From Branchiostoma lanceolatum (Eukaryota; Chordata; Leptocardii; Amphioxiformes; Branchiostomatidae), in assembly GCF_035083965.1 (NCBI RefSeq), contig NC_089724.1, positions 4,884,001-4,948,000 of the forward strand: a stretch of 64,000 nt of DNA, read 5' to 3'. Numbering within the stretch: position 1 is the first letter of the stretch; each line of letters starts with the position of its first letter. Under the pieces are notes generated by a model. That model was given only the letters and a program-made list of their open reading frames with translations, made no database searches and had not been told where the DNA came from. Both the position numbers and the translations under genes were made by a program. This document shows positions 56,001-64,000 of the stretch, in pieces.

Positions 56001-59000
56001 AATCACCATTTTCGTTTATTTGTAGGGCGTTTGCTTATCTAGATACCACATTGTGAGTGACATATACAGGATAAGTCGGAGAAAAGTTACGATATTGGTA
56101 GAAGTTGTGCTATCTATCTTCCTCATATAGAGTTCCGAAGAGATCTTACGTCATGACTTTCAAGAATATCAGGGTTAGCCTCTACCAGGCTCCGTCCTAT
56201 CGTTGAGAAAATAGTAGAAATCAGCCGAGGTACTCCGCTATACAGGGTAGTCCGCTATACAGTGAAGCTCCCTTATCACTGTGGCAGTGTATAGCGGACC
56301 CACCCTGTATAGCGGAGTACCTCGGCTGATTTCTACTATTTCCCCAACGATAGGACGGAGCCTGGCAGAGGCTTACCGCTGGCTCAATGCTTTTCGCTTG
56401 CACGGACGTGGTTAGCAAGCGAAAAGCATTGATAACATAAGTAAAAGTACAAGGACAACGGCTAACGTTACCCCCCGGGCAGTGAAGCCGCGCCACAGGT
56501 AAACACGCCCCCAGCAGGGTTAATACTCAGTGTGGACTTTTACATATGATGTTTGTTTGGGCCCAGGTGTGCTTCAGGCAAATTGGATACTACAGAAGTG
56601 GTCAATGGAATGAGTATGTAAACAAACAAGAACTTTTGAATATCAAATAGATTATGTTAAGTTAGAAATTACTGAATATCATACACGACATGGTATAAGG
56701 CTGGGGTAGCCCTAGCTGTAGGTCTTTAAATGTTCCAGCCGAATCAAATCTGTTGAAATCGTAATCTAAATCTTATAAGCTCCTTCGTTTAGGAACCATC
56801 ACACCACGGCAGACTGTAAATACAGCATGCAAGACGCTGGTCCTAATACTAATTGAGTCTTCACGCTTATTACTAGTACAGGCGAGCCTTCAGCCTAGTC
56901 CATGTTGGGTGCATTCTGTGACCGAATTTGACCCCAAAGGGCCAAATGGAACACACGTTCGGTTCGAAGAAGGAGGGTTCTTTTCTACAATAGAATATCT
57001 TGGTTCGAATTACGTCAGCTAGATCGAACATGGTTCGGATTCTATAACTCCAGGAAAAGTATGGGGCTTTTGATACCATCTTGAAAACGAGTGGGGATCA
57101 GGCGCAGATTTCCTTCTTCTTCTTTGTTTCCCTCGATGTGGAACAAATTTCAAAGGATAGCTGTTCGCCGCTGCGCTGTCAGGCCCTTGCGGGGAGGTGT
57201 GGTCATTACGCAGACTTCAAAGCCGTCTGGAGTAAGACGTTACGTGAATTTGACAGCAGAGGAGGAGACCAGACATAGAATAACGCAGAGGCTTCATAAT
57301 TTGTTGTCCAGAGCGCACCGCGTACGTGGCGAGGTTACTAAGGTTGGGGTCATTTTGAGGACAGCTAAAAGTAAGTATTGTGTCGGAAAGGAAATAAAAG
57401 CTGTCAAAAATGTAGCAGCAGCATGGGCAGCAAGCTTGAAGATCCTCTTTTACATTTTTATTTCCTTCAAGTAAGACAAACTACCAAACATTCCAAACGC
57501 TTTTCGTGAAATTGTAACATTTCATTCCCAAAAATCATACCCAGACTCACGTTTTGTGAAGTCAAAATCAATAGAAAAATAGCAAACGTAAACTAGTTGC
57601 TGACCGTCTGCGACACTTTCCGTGCAGTGCCCGACAGTAGCCCCGTCGGGCAGAATTCGTCTGTTTTCTTTGGCCACTGCCTGGCCTGATCTCGCGTGCT
57701 CCAAAAATAACACACAGTCACGGGCCTAGGCCCAGCTAAACACTAACTAGGGATGGACAGTCTCTAAGCAGATAGGAAAGGGAAATGGACGATTCCGAGC
57801 TGTCTTTTGACAAACTTTGGCGTCCCTGTCAAAATGTTTAAATATAGGTAAATCTTTAGAACCCACAGGAGACCACAGTGGTTGCGGCATTTGCGGCGCG
57901 GGTGTTTTACAAAAACACCGACTTTTGATAAATGCGGTTTTGTGGCAAACAAACGCGATGACAGGAAATGGACTGTTTCTAACCGTCTTTAGTAGTAGTT
58001 GTTGACAACTTTTAACGAACCTTGTTAAGTCATAAAGATAGGTCTATCAGGGAGGGGGCGGTGACCTCGCAGTTATGTTTACCGCTTTTCTCTCGAACGG
58101 CAATTAATTTCCAAAAACACTGCCATATATTCTGCGATAAATGTGATGTCGTGTCGACAGACACGTAACTGGAGATGTTTTGATTTGGTTTTTAATCCCA
58201 CTCTGGCGATATTGCGTGCGGCAGGGCAGTCAGTCAACGCCGACGCCTAAATAGAAGACATGGGCGCGCTCACAATGGAAACCATATTTCCGTCACTTTC
58301 TTATCTGTTTCTGCCAGTTTGCCATGGCAACCCGGTAAACAGACGTAGTCCAGATCAAAACAAGTCGACATCGAAGTTCGTGCATCAACTACGCGGAGCC
58401 AGCAGGTCCCGTGACGCAGGGATATTTTGAAGTTCACGGTCCTCCGACCCGACCTCTTCTAAACAACGCATTCTCTCTGCCCTTCTGATAAAATATGCCT
58501 CCTTAAACGCACAATCACAACAGAGAGGCTTTGTGAGCTGAATACAGGAACATTTTCTACAAACGAATATTCTGCGAGAGTTTGTAATTAATTGGATCTT
58601 CTAATTTTATTTCAACTACTAGTAATCATTCTCCAGGCAGGTGTAGGATCGGGGCTTTCTCGGCGTTTTACGTTTGTTTTCTTAACCTAGAGGAAGCCAA
58701 AAGGTGCACCGCTTAAGTGAACTCGGATCCTTACATCTGCTTGGAGATTTCCCGTTTTCACAAAACGTCTCCGTAGCGACGCAGCTATCGTGTAATGAGC
58801 ATCACTATCAGTGAGATATTTGTCCACAAGTAGTCGTTTGTCGGAGGCACGAGACACGCCTGGGGACGGCGAAAACAACATGTCTCCGGATCTTTTTTAT
58901 CTCATTTCGTCCCCGTTTGAGGGACGTCAGCATTTTTGCGGTGCTGCGTTCGGCACCCGTGTGAACAATAAAGGATTTTAGCACGTTGACCTTGAATACC

Positions 59001-62000
59001 CTCAGACCTTGACTGATGGTAGAACACACGGTGCGCAAGTCCAACTGGGTTCTGTACTGCGAGAAAACACAGTGGCTAAAAATTCCCAATGCGCTTCTTC
59101 CTAACCAATAGATTGTTTCGCAGGCAACGTATAGCATATGATATGGAGTGGAGGAAATATTCAATATTTTTGCCAAGAACGGTCGAACTTTATGTTACAC
59201 TCGTAAGAACGCGAAATGCCTATATCTTCAAGCAGATGTTGGGCGGATAACGTTAGATTTTGACGTGTTTGATACACAACAGGGCAGTCAGACAGCCTAA
59301 TGAACTGTATGATCTTCCTGCCAAAGTGTACTTCGCAACTCAGCGTCCGTTTTATCCGCAGTGACATTGACACGAAAAATACCCCATTGTTTTGCAAAAA
59401 TACTCTAACATTGGCATGTGGATTCATTTAAACTTTACCGTCCATCCTTCCAAATTTAGACCGACTCAAACCCGGTTAGCACAATGCTGGGGGAGACTTT
59501 CCAGACGTTTGGTCGGCTTGTAGGCCTTGTTGGGGTGAAATGAAGCGTGGTAAGTGGATAAACAAGACACTTCTCCGGGCCATATTTCACGTGCGGGGAT
59601 ATCAGTGAACACTGCGTGACACCAGCGGTCAGCTTCAGAGACACGGCTAGATCAGTGGCATGTCTCCCCGGTCTGGCTTTAGCTCTTGGCATTGACAATG
59701 CGAATTGAACATGTGTCAGAGAAGCCTATTTGAAATTGTCTACATTCTGCCAGTTCTGATCTTTTTCTTAAATCTAGTAAGAAGATAATACTACAGGGAA
59801 ACAAACACAGGTGAAAACTATGACCCTCCCTCCTAGAAATGTTTGAATGGACTATTCCGCAGACGACATTTTTTACTCATCGAACTTGCCGACGTACGGA
59901 CGATCGAGTCTTGATCGTGTATGTTCCAGTATCGAACACTGATTTTGTTTTCTATACACCACGAGAACACAAGACAAATCTATATCAAATGTCCATCAAC
60001 CGCCCCCCACCCCCCCCCCCCCCCCAACCTAGAACAGTTGGACATGGACTGTTCCGCAGATCGACGATATTTTGACTCCAAGGATCGGACTTGCCGACGG
60101 ACGGGTCTGCAATGTCCGACCAAGGAGGTTCTGTCAGGCCTGAGTACTGTCCTCAAACATTAGAGATTTTTCTCAAGAACTCAAGAAGACACGAATTATA
60201 GAAATGACACATCCTTCCATAAATCACCCCCTGGATATCTATAAATGGACGACATGTAAAGAAAACTTTTGACTCACCGGACTTTCCGACTGACGAGTCC
60301 CCCACCACCGCCACCCTGACCTGCGGCTCGTCGCTCAGACGGTTGTTGTTGCAGTTGTTCCCGCGCTTTTTCATCTTTGCGCGTTGCGTCATGATCGGGG
60401 AATAAGACGTCCTGGTATTCAACGTAGTCTCCGTCATCTACAAGAAGTAAGAAAGAGAAAGTTATGGCGTGGCAGATTTTGCGCGACTCTTTTTAGTAAA
60501 ATCAGACATAAGGCATAGTCGTTGATGAAGGTTAGACATCCAGGTAGTAAGATACGCCAAAAAGAGTTGCTCAAGCAACTGGATAAAAATTTGAAACAGT
60601 CAGACGTTTCAGACAGCATCCGCTGTCTTTCGTCAGTGCCTAAGGATAGGACTGGAAAACCAAGTTTTATACCAAAACGCTGAATAGCTAAGACATAGTC
60701 AATTGCAACTTTCCAGCAATCTATTTAGCCTAGAAGGTTTGAACTTCAACGGAACAATATCAAGAAAGACCATATCATTGTTGAGTTGGTTAGCCTCCTT
60801 CATGATCTGTGCATGTCTCTCTGACTTTCATGGATGTTCCTTACCAAAGTCTTATCTCGAACTTGCTCTCTACGAGACAGGATCTATTTTCAACCCGTCT
60901 CTCCACTGAACAGAATTTTGAATTTACTGCAAGGAATATATATACACAGGTCTAAGGACATAATGTCGTCGGCAGGACAAAGCAGCAACAAAATACACAT
61001 TTCTCAGCCCGGTGTATGCGTGTCCAACAGATGGTTTTGAATAAGAATGAAATAAAGACGCCCGACACGGCGCACATGTGTAGTCTACTCCATTGTGGCT
61101 TGACGAGGGAAGAAAGGAGACCCACCAACTACTGCACCACTTCATTAGCATAAACCGTAAATATCCTCATCACGGATAAAGGGATTCATCGATACACAGT
61201 GGCGAGATTCACACATAAGTCACACTTTCGGCAACCGGTGAATGACTGTTGTTTTATACACATACAGAAAAACAATAACAACAACAACAGAAAGCGGCGA
61301 TATGTTTGTACGATCACACAACTTAGCGCACTTTGTGCTTCACCGGTCACTGAGTTCTTTTGCGAAAGTCTAGACTCTAGTTCATATTGAGTATTACTAG
61401 TATCAAGGAGGTTGCTAGTATCATGAAAACGTGAGGACGAAAATGGGACATGTTAGTGTGCTGTTATTGTACTTTCTATGTCTATGATACATGTAGCTAA
61501 GGGCAACTATATAGTAGTGCTGGCTATCGATATTTAGAGTCCCCTGATACTGTGTGTATTAAAATTGCGACATAATCTATACGGATACATGTTTGAAGTT
61601 TTACTTCGTACGTCCTTTGGGTTTCACTGTTTATACTAAAGTGTCTTCTCATCTGTCGTGTCACTAGTTCATCAACCATACTACATAAACGACGTACAGA
61701 ATGTGCCTTAAATCATCACACATCTACTTGGACATTCAGTACGGTATACGATTGTTCCGAGCAGCTGCCCAGAAGCCGCCCCGCATATGTTTACAAAGAC
61801 CGGCGGACAAAGCCAACAGTACGCGGAGAGGTCAGGCGACGGGGCCGTCCGTCAAACTGTCACACTCCGTACAGAGAACGGGTCCTTTATTATGCGGACT
61901 CTTGTTCCTGAAAGCAGGACGGGAATTATTTCCATCTCACGCCAATGCGAGTAAAATATCTTGTGGAATTCAGAACAATTGTCAAATTTCGAAAACAAGT

Positions 62001-62964
62001 TACAAAAGGAAACGTTTACGGATCACGAACATGGGTAGAAATTTTGTCGAGTCAAATTGTCACACCCCGTGCAGAGAACGGGTCCTTTATTATGCGGACT
62101 TCCTGAGAGCAGGGCAGGACTTGCTTCCTTTCACCCCAAGACGATTAAAAAAACACATCTTGAGGGATTCAGAACAAGTTTCTGATTTCGAAACCAAGTC
62201 ACAAACGGTAACGTTTTAATACGGATCGCCAACATGGGTAGAAATTTTGTCGAGTCTGCACCTTTCACGTTCGCACCAACACAATAACAGGAGCGGACAA
62301 AGGTCTATAGGCCACTATTTTGCAAAATATTGCATTTTCTATGACACAATTGTCTTGTGAGGGAAGACACTGTAGTGACAAGGCGATATATCGCAACATT
62401 AACTTGCGCAACACCGATGTATGCATGCCACTGCGAATTAAATAGAGCACAAAATCCTGTGCTTGCGCGAAATACATCGACTATATTTAAATTCGTCTGC
62501 ACCAAAATACGATGGTGCGAGAGGGCAGTATGTCAACTCCGTGACTAAAAACCCGCACACATGTTTAGACAGTCGAGCAAAGCATGTCACAAGAAGAGTG
62601 TCAGAGCAGCAAGGAAGTAACGGTAACGTCGATCTTAGTTTTAGACATCGCCATTTGAGTCTGTGAGCCGAAAAGAGGGTCGACAATGGGAACCACTTTA
62701 CTGACCCCTGTGTCAGGGACCCCACATATCTGGGTCTACTGGGACATAACCAAATATTGTTGTATCATATAAAATGTGTGCTGAACAGCGAATTCAAGAA
62801 GACACTCGTACAAGTACCACATCGGTAGTGTGTGAAAAACAAGACATTCATTCGGACGCATGAAAAGTAAATCGGAGAACGGGCCTAAAAACCCTACTAG
62901 GAAACTCAAGTACAGAAGCAAAAGAAGGTTCCAACCAACTTACCGAATAACTCCTAGACTCCAT
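40915..62964 (-). CDS. Ras-like small GTPase of the RASL11/RASL12/RERG type, seven coding exons
   Basis: Coding exons on the minus strand: 62944-62964, 60278-60437, 52535-52591, 47659-47732, 45925-46063, 41809-41966 and 40915-41049. All borders are AG/GT and all phases fit, giving 247 residues. G-motifs in order: P-loop GDSSVGKS (53-60), switch I FLPEYAPAQ (71-79), DTASQ (100-104), HKSD (155-158) and EVSSE (183-187). The GCSFYEVS and VRFLxRRF segments are like RASL11 and RASL12. Unusual points: Ser at the Ras Gly12 and Gly13 positions, Ala where Ras has Thr35, and Ser for Gly60, with Gln61 retained. The basic C-terminus (…ILEKLRRSTL) lacks a CAAX box, so prenylation is not expected. The family is thought to have atypical nucleotide handling. 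The exact orthologue is not resolved. Confidence 0.88.
41432..41560 (-). mobile_element. tRNA-derived SINE in the last Ras-like intron
   Basis: Read on the minus strand it has an A-box-like TTAGCCTAGTGGTTAGCGCG and a B-box-like GGTTCTAATCCCGGG at tRNA-like spacing, followed by a non-tRNA body ending CCTTTGGGTTTTTACA. One base in the B box differs from the consensus (GGTTCGAATCC). A second partial copy is at 41722-41790. Confidence 0.7.
41601..41682. repeat. 41-bp tandem duplication
   Basis: TTCTTTCTAGACTCGTCCCG followed by AGTCTCCGAGTTCGACATCC occurs twice in a row between the two SINE pieces. Confidence 0.9.
41722..41790 (-). mobile_element. Partial SINE copy next to the Ras-like exon
   Basis: It matches the body and B box of the SINE at 41432-41560 (TGTAAAAACCCAAAGGGGCG, then GGGATTCGAACTCACGCC). 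The B box here reads AGTTCGAATCCC, closer to a real tRNA. It stops about 20 bp from the splice donor at 41808. Confidence 0.65.
41809..41966 (-). CDS. Ras-like gene exon 6 (G4 and G5 motifs)
   Basis: Acceptor TTTTCCAG borders 41966 and donor GTGAGAGA starts at 41808. It encodes VLVGHKSDLQHLRQVAYTHA and QQLAWDVGCSFYEVSSESGT…HTIIRQ. HKSD takes the place of NKxD, with His for Asn; EVSSE takes the place of the SAK loop. Confidence 0.9.
42571..42780. mobile_element. Tc1/mariner-type MITE with TA target duplication
   Basis: Ends CTGTAAATGCATTT and AGATTTACAG are inverted repeats, flanked by TA at 42569-42570 and 42781-42782. The interior is full of TTCGCGGTGG/CCGCGAA repeats (for example GTTCACCGCGAAAACCGCGA). 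Confidence 0.75.
43932..44150. mobile_element. MITE with GC-rich terminal inverted repeats, copy 3
   Basis: CCCGGTTATGCTTTGGTCCC … CCAATCCGGGGCCCGGCCGG at the left matches the complement of GGGCCCCGGATTGGAAATGT … AAGCATAACCTGG at the right. It is in the same family as 2291-2471 and 2702-2930 and is the best-preserved copy at its ends. Confidence 0.75.
44497..44562 (+). repeat. Dispersed short repeat, copy 2 of 3
   Basis: CACAGCCAGGGCTGCCCATC and CGCTATTACAAAGGCCTAG match the copy at 7505-7575. Confidence 0.55.
44843..45046. mobile_element. Mutator-type MITE with perfect 9-bp target duplication
   Basis: TACTCTCCAAGTAGAGCATG and its near-complement CATGCTCTGCTTGGAGAGTA bound a 204-bp element that is almost one continuous inverted repeat (arms ~95 bp, spacer around CCCACTGGG). 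ACGCTTTTA stands at 44834-44842 and 45047-45055. Long terminal repeats plus a 9-bp duplication are the Mutator (MULE) signature. It lies in an intron of the Ras-like gene. Confidence 0.9.
45187..45285 (-). mobile_element. Hairpin repeat, copy 2
   Basis: This is the inverted copy of the element at 34185-34286: an ATAGTTACTCAAGTAACTGG hairpin, then GGCGTATC … GGATGTCTAACCTTCATCAA. Confidence 0.7.
45925..46063 (-). CDS. Ras-like gene exon 5 (helix after switch II, strand 4)
   Basis: Acceptor TTGTCCACCAG borders 46063 and donor GTGAGC starts at 45924. It encodes VSSPSSIFQADGVLVLYSIT then NKRSFDTAKKYLEIIATEPG and FENLPT. DGVLVLYSIT…SFD is the standard Ras-family pattern. Confidence 0.9.
46093..46187. 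repeat. ~28-bp tandem repeat next to Ras-like exon 5
   Basis: Four units of TAGAACAACGGTTCCATTTC plus a variable end, 30 bp upstream (in gene sense) of the exon 5 acceptor. It does not extend into the exon but sits where branch-point and pyrimidine signals would be. Confidence 0.8.
47312..47457. mobile_element. Mutator-type foldback MITE with 9-bp target duplication
   Basis: AACCTCTCC is repeated at 47303-47311 and 47458-47466. Between them the ends TTATCTCCAAGCAGATC and GCCTGCTTGGAGGCT pair, and inner arms (GACCGTATCCAACTGG and its complement) extend the hairpin. It is 201 bp from Ras-like exon 4. Confidence 0.85.
47659..47732 (-). CDS. Ras-like gene exon 4 (G3 motif)
   Basis: Acceptor CTGCAG borders 47732 and donor GTACGT starts at 47658. 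It encodes ELLYERQVAVDGHLIPLVVH then DTASQ, the G3 motif (Ras DTAGQ). Confidence 0.88.
49123..49225. repeat. Direct repeat flanking the Helentron-like element, left copy
   Basis: GGTGCCATCGCCCGATAGAC … ACCCCCAACTGCAGAGATAT, CGGCGATGCTTCAAGCTGCG … GGGTAGGCCAG recurs at 50250-50335 with an 18-bp length difference. Confidence 0.75.
49400..50175 (+). mobile_element. Helentron-like (HINE/DINE-like) non-autonomous element, copy 2
   Basis: The 5' end AAGAGTTCCGCGACCTCATA is shared with the 27.9-kb copy, but the next word is TATCTCCATGAA instead of TACCTTCGCC. The 3' hairpin is correspondingly TATCTCCAT-TTTTC-ATGGAGATA, so the 5' word is again the complement of the 3' arm (TTCATGGAGATA). Internal octamer units (ATGCAAAT at about 49452, 49577 and 49708), the shared 3' half (ACGCCCCTGCAGTTCC…) and a CA microsatellite at 50118-50136 are as in the other copies. 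Confidence 0.6.
50250..50335. repeat. Direct repeat flanking the Helentron-like element, right copy
   Basis: See 49123-49225. Identity is roughly 85% by eye. Confidence 0.75.
50570..50960. repeat. Threefold tandem repeat, ~140-160-bp units
   Basis: CGAGTGATGAGTCGAACACATCGC, AATATCTTCTTGTGAATCAC and ATACACACGCGTGGAAACG recur near 50577, 50732 and 50860 with moderate divergence. Confidence 0.8.
52535..52591 (-). CDS. Ras-like gene exon 3 (switch I)
   Basis: Acceptor GTTTCTCCAG borders 52591 and donor GTACGT starts at 52534. The 57-bp exon encodes LSVRFLARRFLPEYAPAQ. The Thr that all classical Ras proteins use to bind Mg2+ here (YDPT) is Ala (YAPA). Confidence 0.88.
53480..53541 (-). repeat. 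Dispersed short repeat, copy 3 of 3
   Basis: This is the reverse complement of the repeat at 7505-7575 (…GGGCTAGCCCTTTGTAATAG…). Confidence 0.6.
54050..56170. other. Ras-like intron DNA, nothing recognised
   Basis: About 2.1 kb of intron 2 (in gene order) with no supportable exon or repeat. Isolated Mutator-type ends are close by at 53820, 53923 and 54015. Confidence 0.4.
56176..56375. mobile_element. MITE with TAGCCTCTaCCAGGC termini, second family member
   Basis: TAGCCTCTACCAGGCTCCGT … and … ACGGAGCCTGGCAGAGGCTTA are inverted repeats. The interior is nearly palindromic too (GGTACTCCGCTATACAGGGT and complement). It shares terminal sequence with 12840-13115. No clean target duplication was found. 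Confidence 0.75.
56386..56435. repeat. Perfect 18-bp stem hairpin
   Basis: TCAATGCTTTTCGCTTGC and its exact complement GCAAGCGAAAAGCATTGA are separated by 13 bases. It stands just outside the MITE at 56176-56375. It could be a small foldback remnant; a microRNA-type precursor would usually have a longer, imperfect stem. Confidence 0.8.
57480..59840. other. Ras-like intron DNA with solo Mutator-type ends
   Basis: No exon can be supported. Sequences like TCTCCAAGCAGAT stand at about 57757 (+), 58733 (-) and 59228 (+), without clear partners. Confidence 0.4.
59847..60110 (-). repeat. Two decayed duplicates resembling the P-loop exon border
   Basis: 59847-59910 and 60043-60110 share ATGGACTATTCCGCAGACGA and ACTTGCCGACGGACG. 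The second reads, on the minus strand, DPSVGKS, matching the P-loop codons DSSVGKS of the real exon at 60278-60300. The flank of that exon (TTTTGACTCACCGGACTTTC) also resembles them. A C-rich run (60001-60025) lies between. Confidence 0.5.
60278..60437 (-). CDS. Ras-like gene exon 2 (P-loop)
   Basis: A strong acceptor (TTTCTCTTTCTTACTTCTTG then TAG) borders 60437, directly before ATGACGGAG; donor GTGAGTC starts at 60277. It encodes MTETTLNTRTSYSPIMTQRA, a basic/Asn-rich stretch, then VRVAVVGDSSVGKS. Met-1 of this exon could be an alternative start if the upstream exon is not used. Confidence 0.88.
60520..60655 (+). mobile_element. Hairpin repeat, copy 3, with Penelope-like 3' region
   Basis: GTTGATGAAGGTTAGACATC … GATACGCCAAAAAGAGTTGC then, instead of folding back as in copies 1 and 2, AGACGTTTCAGACAGCATCC and GCTGTCTTTCGTCAGTGCC. 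On the minus strand the latter resembles the end region of Penelope-like retroelements (an 'LTKDSGCCLKR'-type reading), from memory of such families. It ends about 80 bp upstream of the P-loop exon. Confidence 0.45.
61851..62255. repeat. 200-bp tandem duplication
   Basis: GTCAAACTGTCACACTCCGT … GAACGGGTCCTTTATTATGC … GGGTAGAAATTTTGTCGA at 61851-62050 repeats at 62051-62255 with about 80-85% identity. It produces a 172-codon artefactual frame. Confidence 0.85.
62944..62964 (-). CDS. Ras-like gene first coding exon (seven codons)
   Basis: ATG at 62964 begins MESRSYS and runs to a consensus donor TCG|GTAAGT at 62944/62943, ending in phase 0, exactly in frame with the P-loop exon at 60437. The 200 bp upstream on the minus strand contain no other ATG, so this would be the first start codon of a transcript from the putative promoter. 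The frame is also open upstream, as expected by chance in GC-rich 5' UTR. Confidence 0.6.
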
Positions 62965-63150
62965 CGGCTGTCCCCAAATACAGGCAATACTCCACTCGGC
63001 ACGTATGAAATCCTCAGTAGCACACACACAGTGTAAAAGTCCGGGTATGTTCCTCCAAGTTCGCAGCACGTCTGCTCGCCGCGAGTCGGGGTTGCTGTCT
63101 GAGCCGGGCTGGAGGGACCTAGGGTTTTGTAGCGGCGCCGCGGGGGGTCA
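62965..63150 (-). promoter_or_regulatory. Putative 5' UTR and core promoter of the Ras-like gene
   Basis: On the minus strand a TATA-like ATAAATAA (63172-63165) precedes a GC-rich block (GCGGCGCCGC at 63132-63141, CCCCTCCCCGCC) and then about 180 bp without ATG up to the first coding exon. The sharp rise in G+C and CpG at 63060-63175 against AT-rich flanks supports a promoter. The transcription start is not determinable. Confidence 0.4.
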
Positions 63151-63184
63151 GGCGGGGAGGGGGATTATTTATCAGGCCGAGCGA

Positions 63185-64000
63185 TAAGCGTATCTAACCT
63201 CATTAAACAGCCTAACTCACGGCAGGAGAGGGGAGGGACCATTTCTGGTGTTTGGAGGGAGTGGCGTGTGGGTACAAGGGTGACTTGTGAAGTGCTTGTA
63301 CTGCTGGTCTACTGATTAGTTGAACATAAACAATCCTCTTGATTTAAGAATTTGTGTTAACCTCTCTGTACGTAAGCTTTGAATGTGTATATTTCCCAAT
63401 TATTAAAAGAAATATCATCCAGTATTCACTGTTTTTATGTCCGTTCCTTATGCAAAAAAATGCTGATAGGCTGTTTTTCTCTTATTTGTAAAAACTTTCT
63501 TGTGCATTTTTATTGCCCTTTAATACTCTTTGTTAGCCCCTTTATAATCAGGAAGGTTTAAAACCTTGTATACGTCTTTACAATGAATCCCTGTCAATTC
63601 CTTACATTGGAAATTGCTAAATCCAAACGGCTCACCTGTAAGCAGAGTTGACAAAAATCATCACTTGATCATCGAAACCAAGTTGTTTGAGTCCCAAGCT
63701 CTTCACACAAACAAGACCCACACACACTCATAGACAATGAACTGTCCCGTTCAAAGGGCTGTCAGATCGAACCGAAGCGACCTCTATCCCGTGTAGACAG
63801 TACTGCAGCCTGCCGCAGATAAACCGTTGAACAAACGCGACCGTTGGACCGTACGTGATAACGCGTCTCGGCACGTATGGAATGTAGTTTTATCCCCATA
63901 TTTAAACAGCGATGGGTGGTAAAACCGACGTCTTTTATTCTGCAATCGGGAGGAAGTACTTAACGAGCAGAAATTACGTCCATTTGACGCAGAACATACA
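63185..64000. other. Upstream flank of the Ras-like gene
   Basis: About 800 bp with no exon or repeat that I can support; it may hold distal promoter elements. Confidence 0.4.

Noticed and set aside
57091..57474. 127-codon basic frame
   Set aside because: Slightly protein-like composition but no recognisable family, splice partner or start context; left unannotated.
57757..58755. A ~1-kb Mutator-type element between two inward-facing ends
   Set aside because: The terminal words face each other but no flanking duplication was found and similarity stops after about 15 bp.
61701..62219. 172-codon open frame
   Set aside because: It spans a 200-bp tandem duplication and its two halves repeat each other; no domain, signal or splice border.

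Overview
The window looks like genomic DNA from a cephalochordate (lancelet/amphioxus, Branchiostoma-like). The grounds are multi-exon genes with short exons and long introns, a receptor tyrosine kinase with a composite EGF/Ig ectodomain and a near-identical neighbouring copy, a RASL11/RASL12/RERG-type Ras-like GTPase, and many animal-type mobile elements (non-LTR retrotransposon 3' ends, hAT-, Mutator- and mariner-type MITEs, a tRNA-derived SINE, Helentron-like elements). The species is an inference; no rRNA, intact tRNA gene, CRISPR array or operon was seen.

Layout. 1-3.8 kb is repeat DNA: a nearly perfect 1.3-kb palindrome, a foldback element, a tandemly duplicated GC-rich MITE, and a complete hAT-type MITE with an 8-bp target duplication. 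3.9-9.0 kb (+) holds six phase-consistent exons of a class I SAM-dependent methyltransferase whose first exon(s) are not recognised; intron 4 carries a 5'-truncated LINE with its target duplication. 9.4-11.5 kb has a palindromic minisatellite and a fragment of a restriction-like-endonuclease retrotransposon between 197-bp direct repeats. 16.8-17.3 kb is a 25-bp minisatellite. 17.5-18.6 kb (+) is a truncated receptor tyrosine kinase copy with a stop codon in the membrane segment, and 20.4-23.1 kb (+) is its intact relative, an 897-residue receptor whose visible coding region lies in one exon.

23.1-39 kb contains no gene I can support. It is packed with MITEs, a Helentron-like element carrying palindromic octamer repeats, microsatellites, and three unrelated tandem-repeat arrays (31.1-32.4, 34.8-36.5 and 36.75-38.8 kb), the last with a MITE inserted in one unit.

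39.9-63.2 kb is dominated by one minus-strand gene for a Ras-like GTPase: seven coding exons over 22 kb, 247 predicted residues, a 3' UTR toward 39.9 kb and a GC-rich putative promoter near 63.1 kb. Its introns hold a SINE, mariner- and Mutator-type MITEs, a second Helentron-like element, hairpin repeats and what look like decayed duplicates of its own P-loop exon.

The three genes have no obvious shared pathway. The kinase and GTPase belong to signalling families, and the methyltransferase substrate cannot be told from sequence. The least routine signals are the Helentron-like pair whose 5' end and 3' hairpin change together, the endonuclease-type retroelement fragment between long direct repeats, the broken/intact kinase pair, and the GTPase lacking the canonical switch I threonine.
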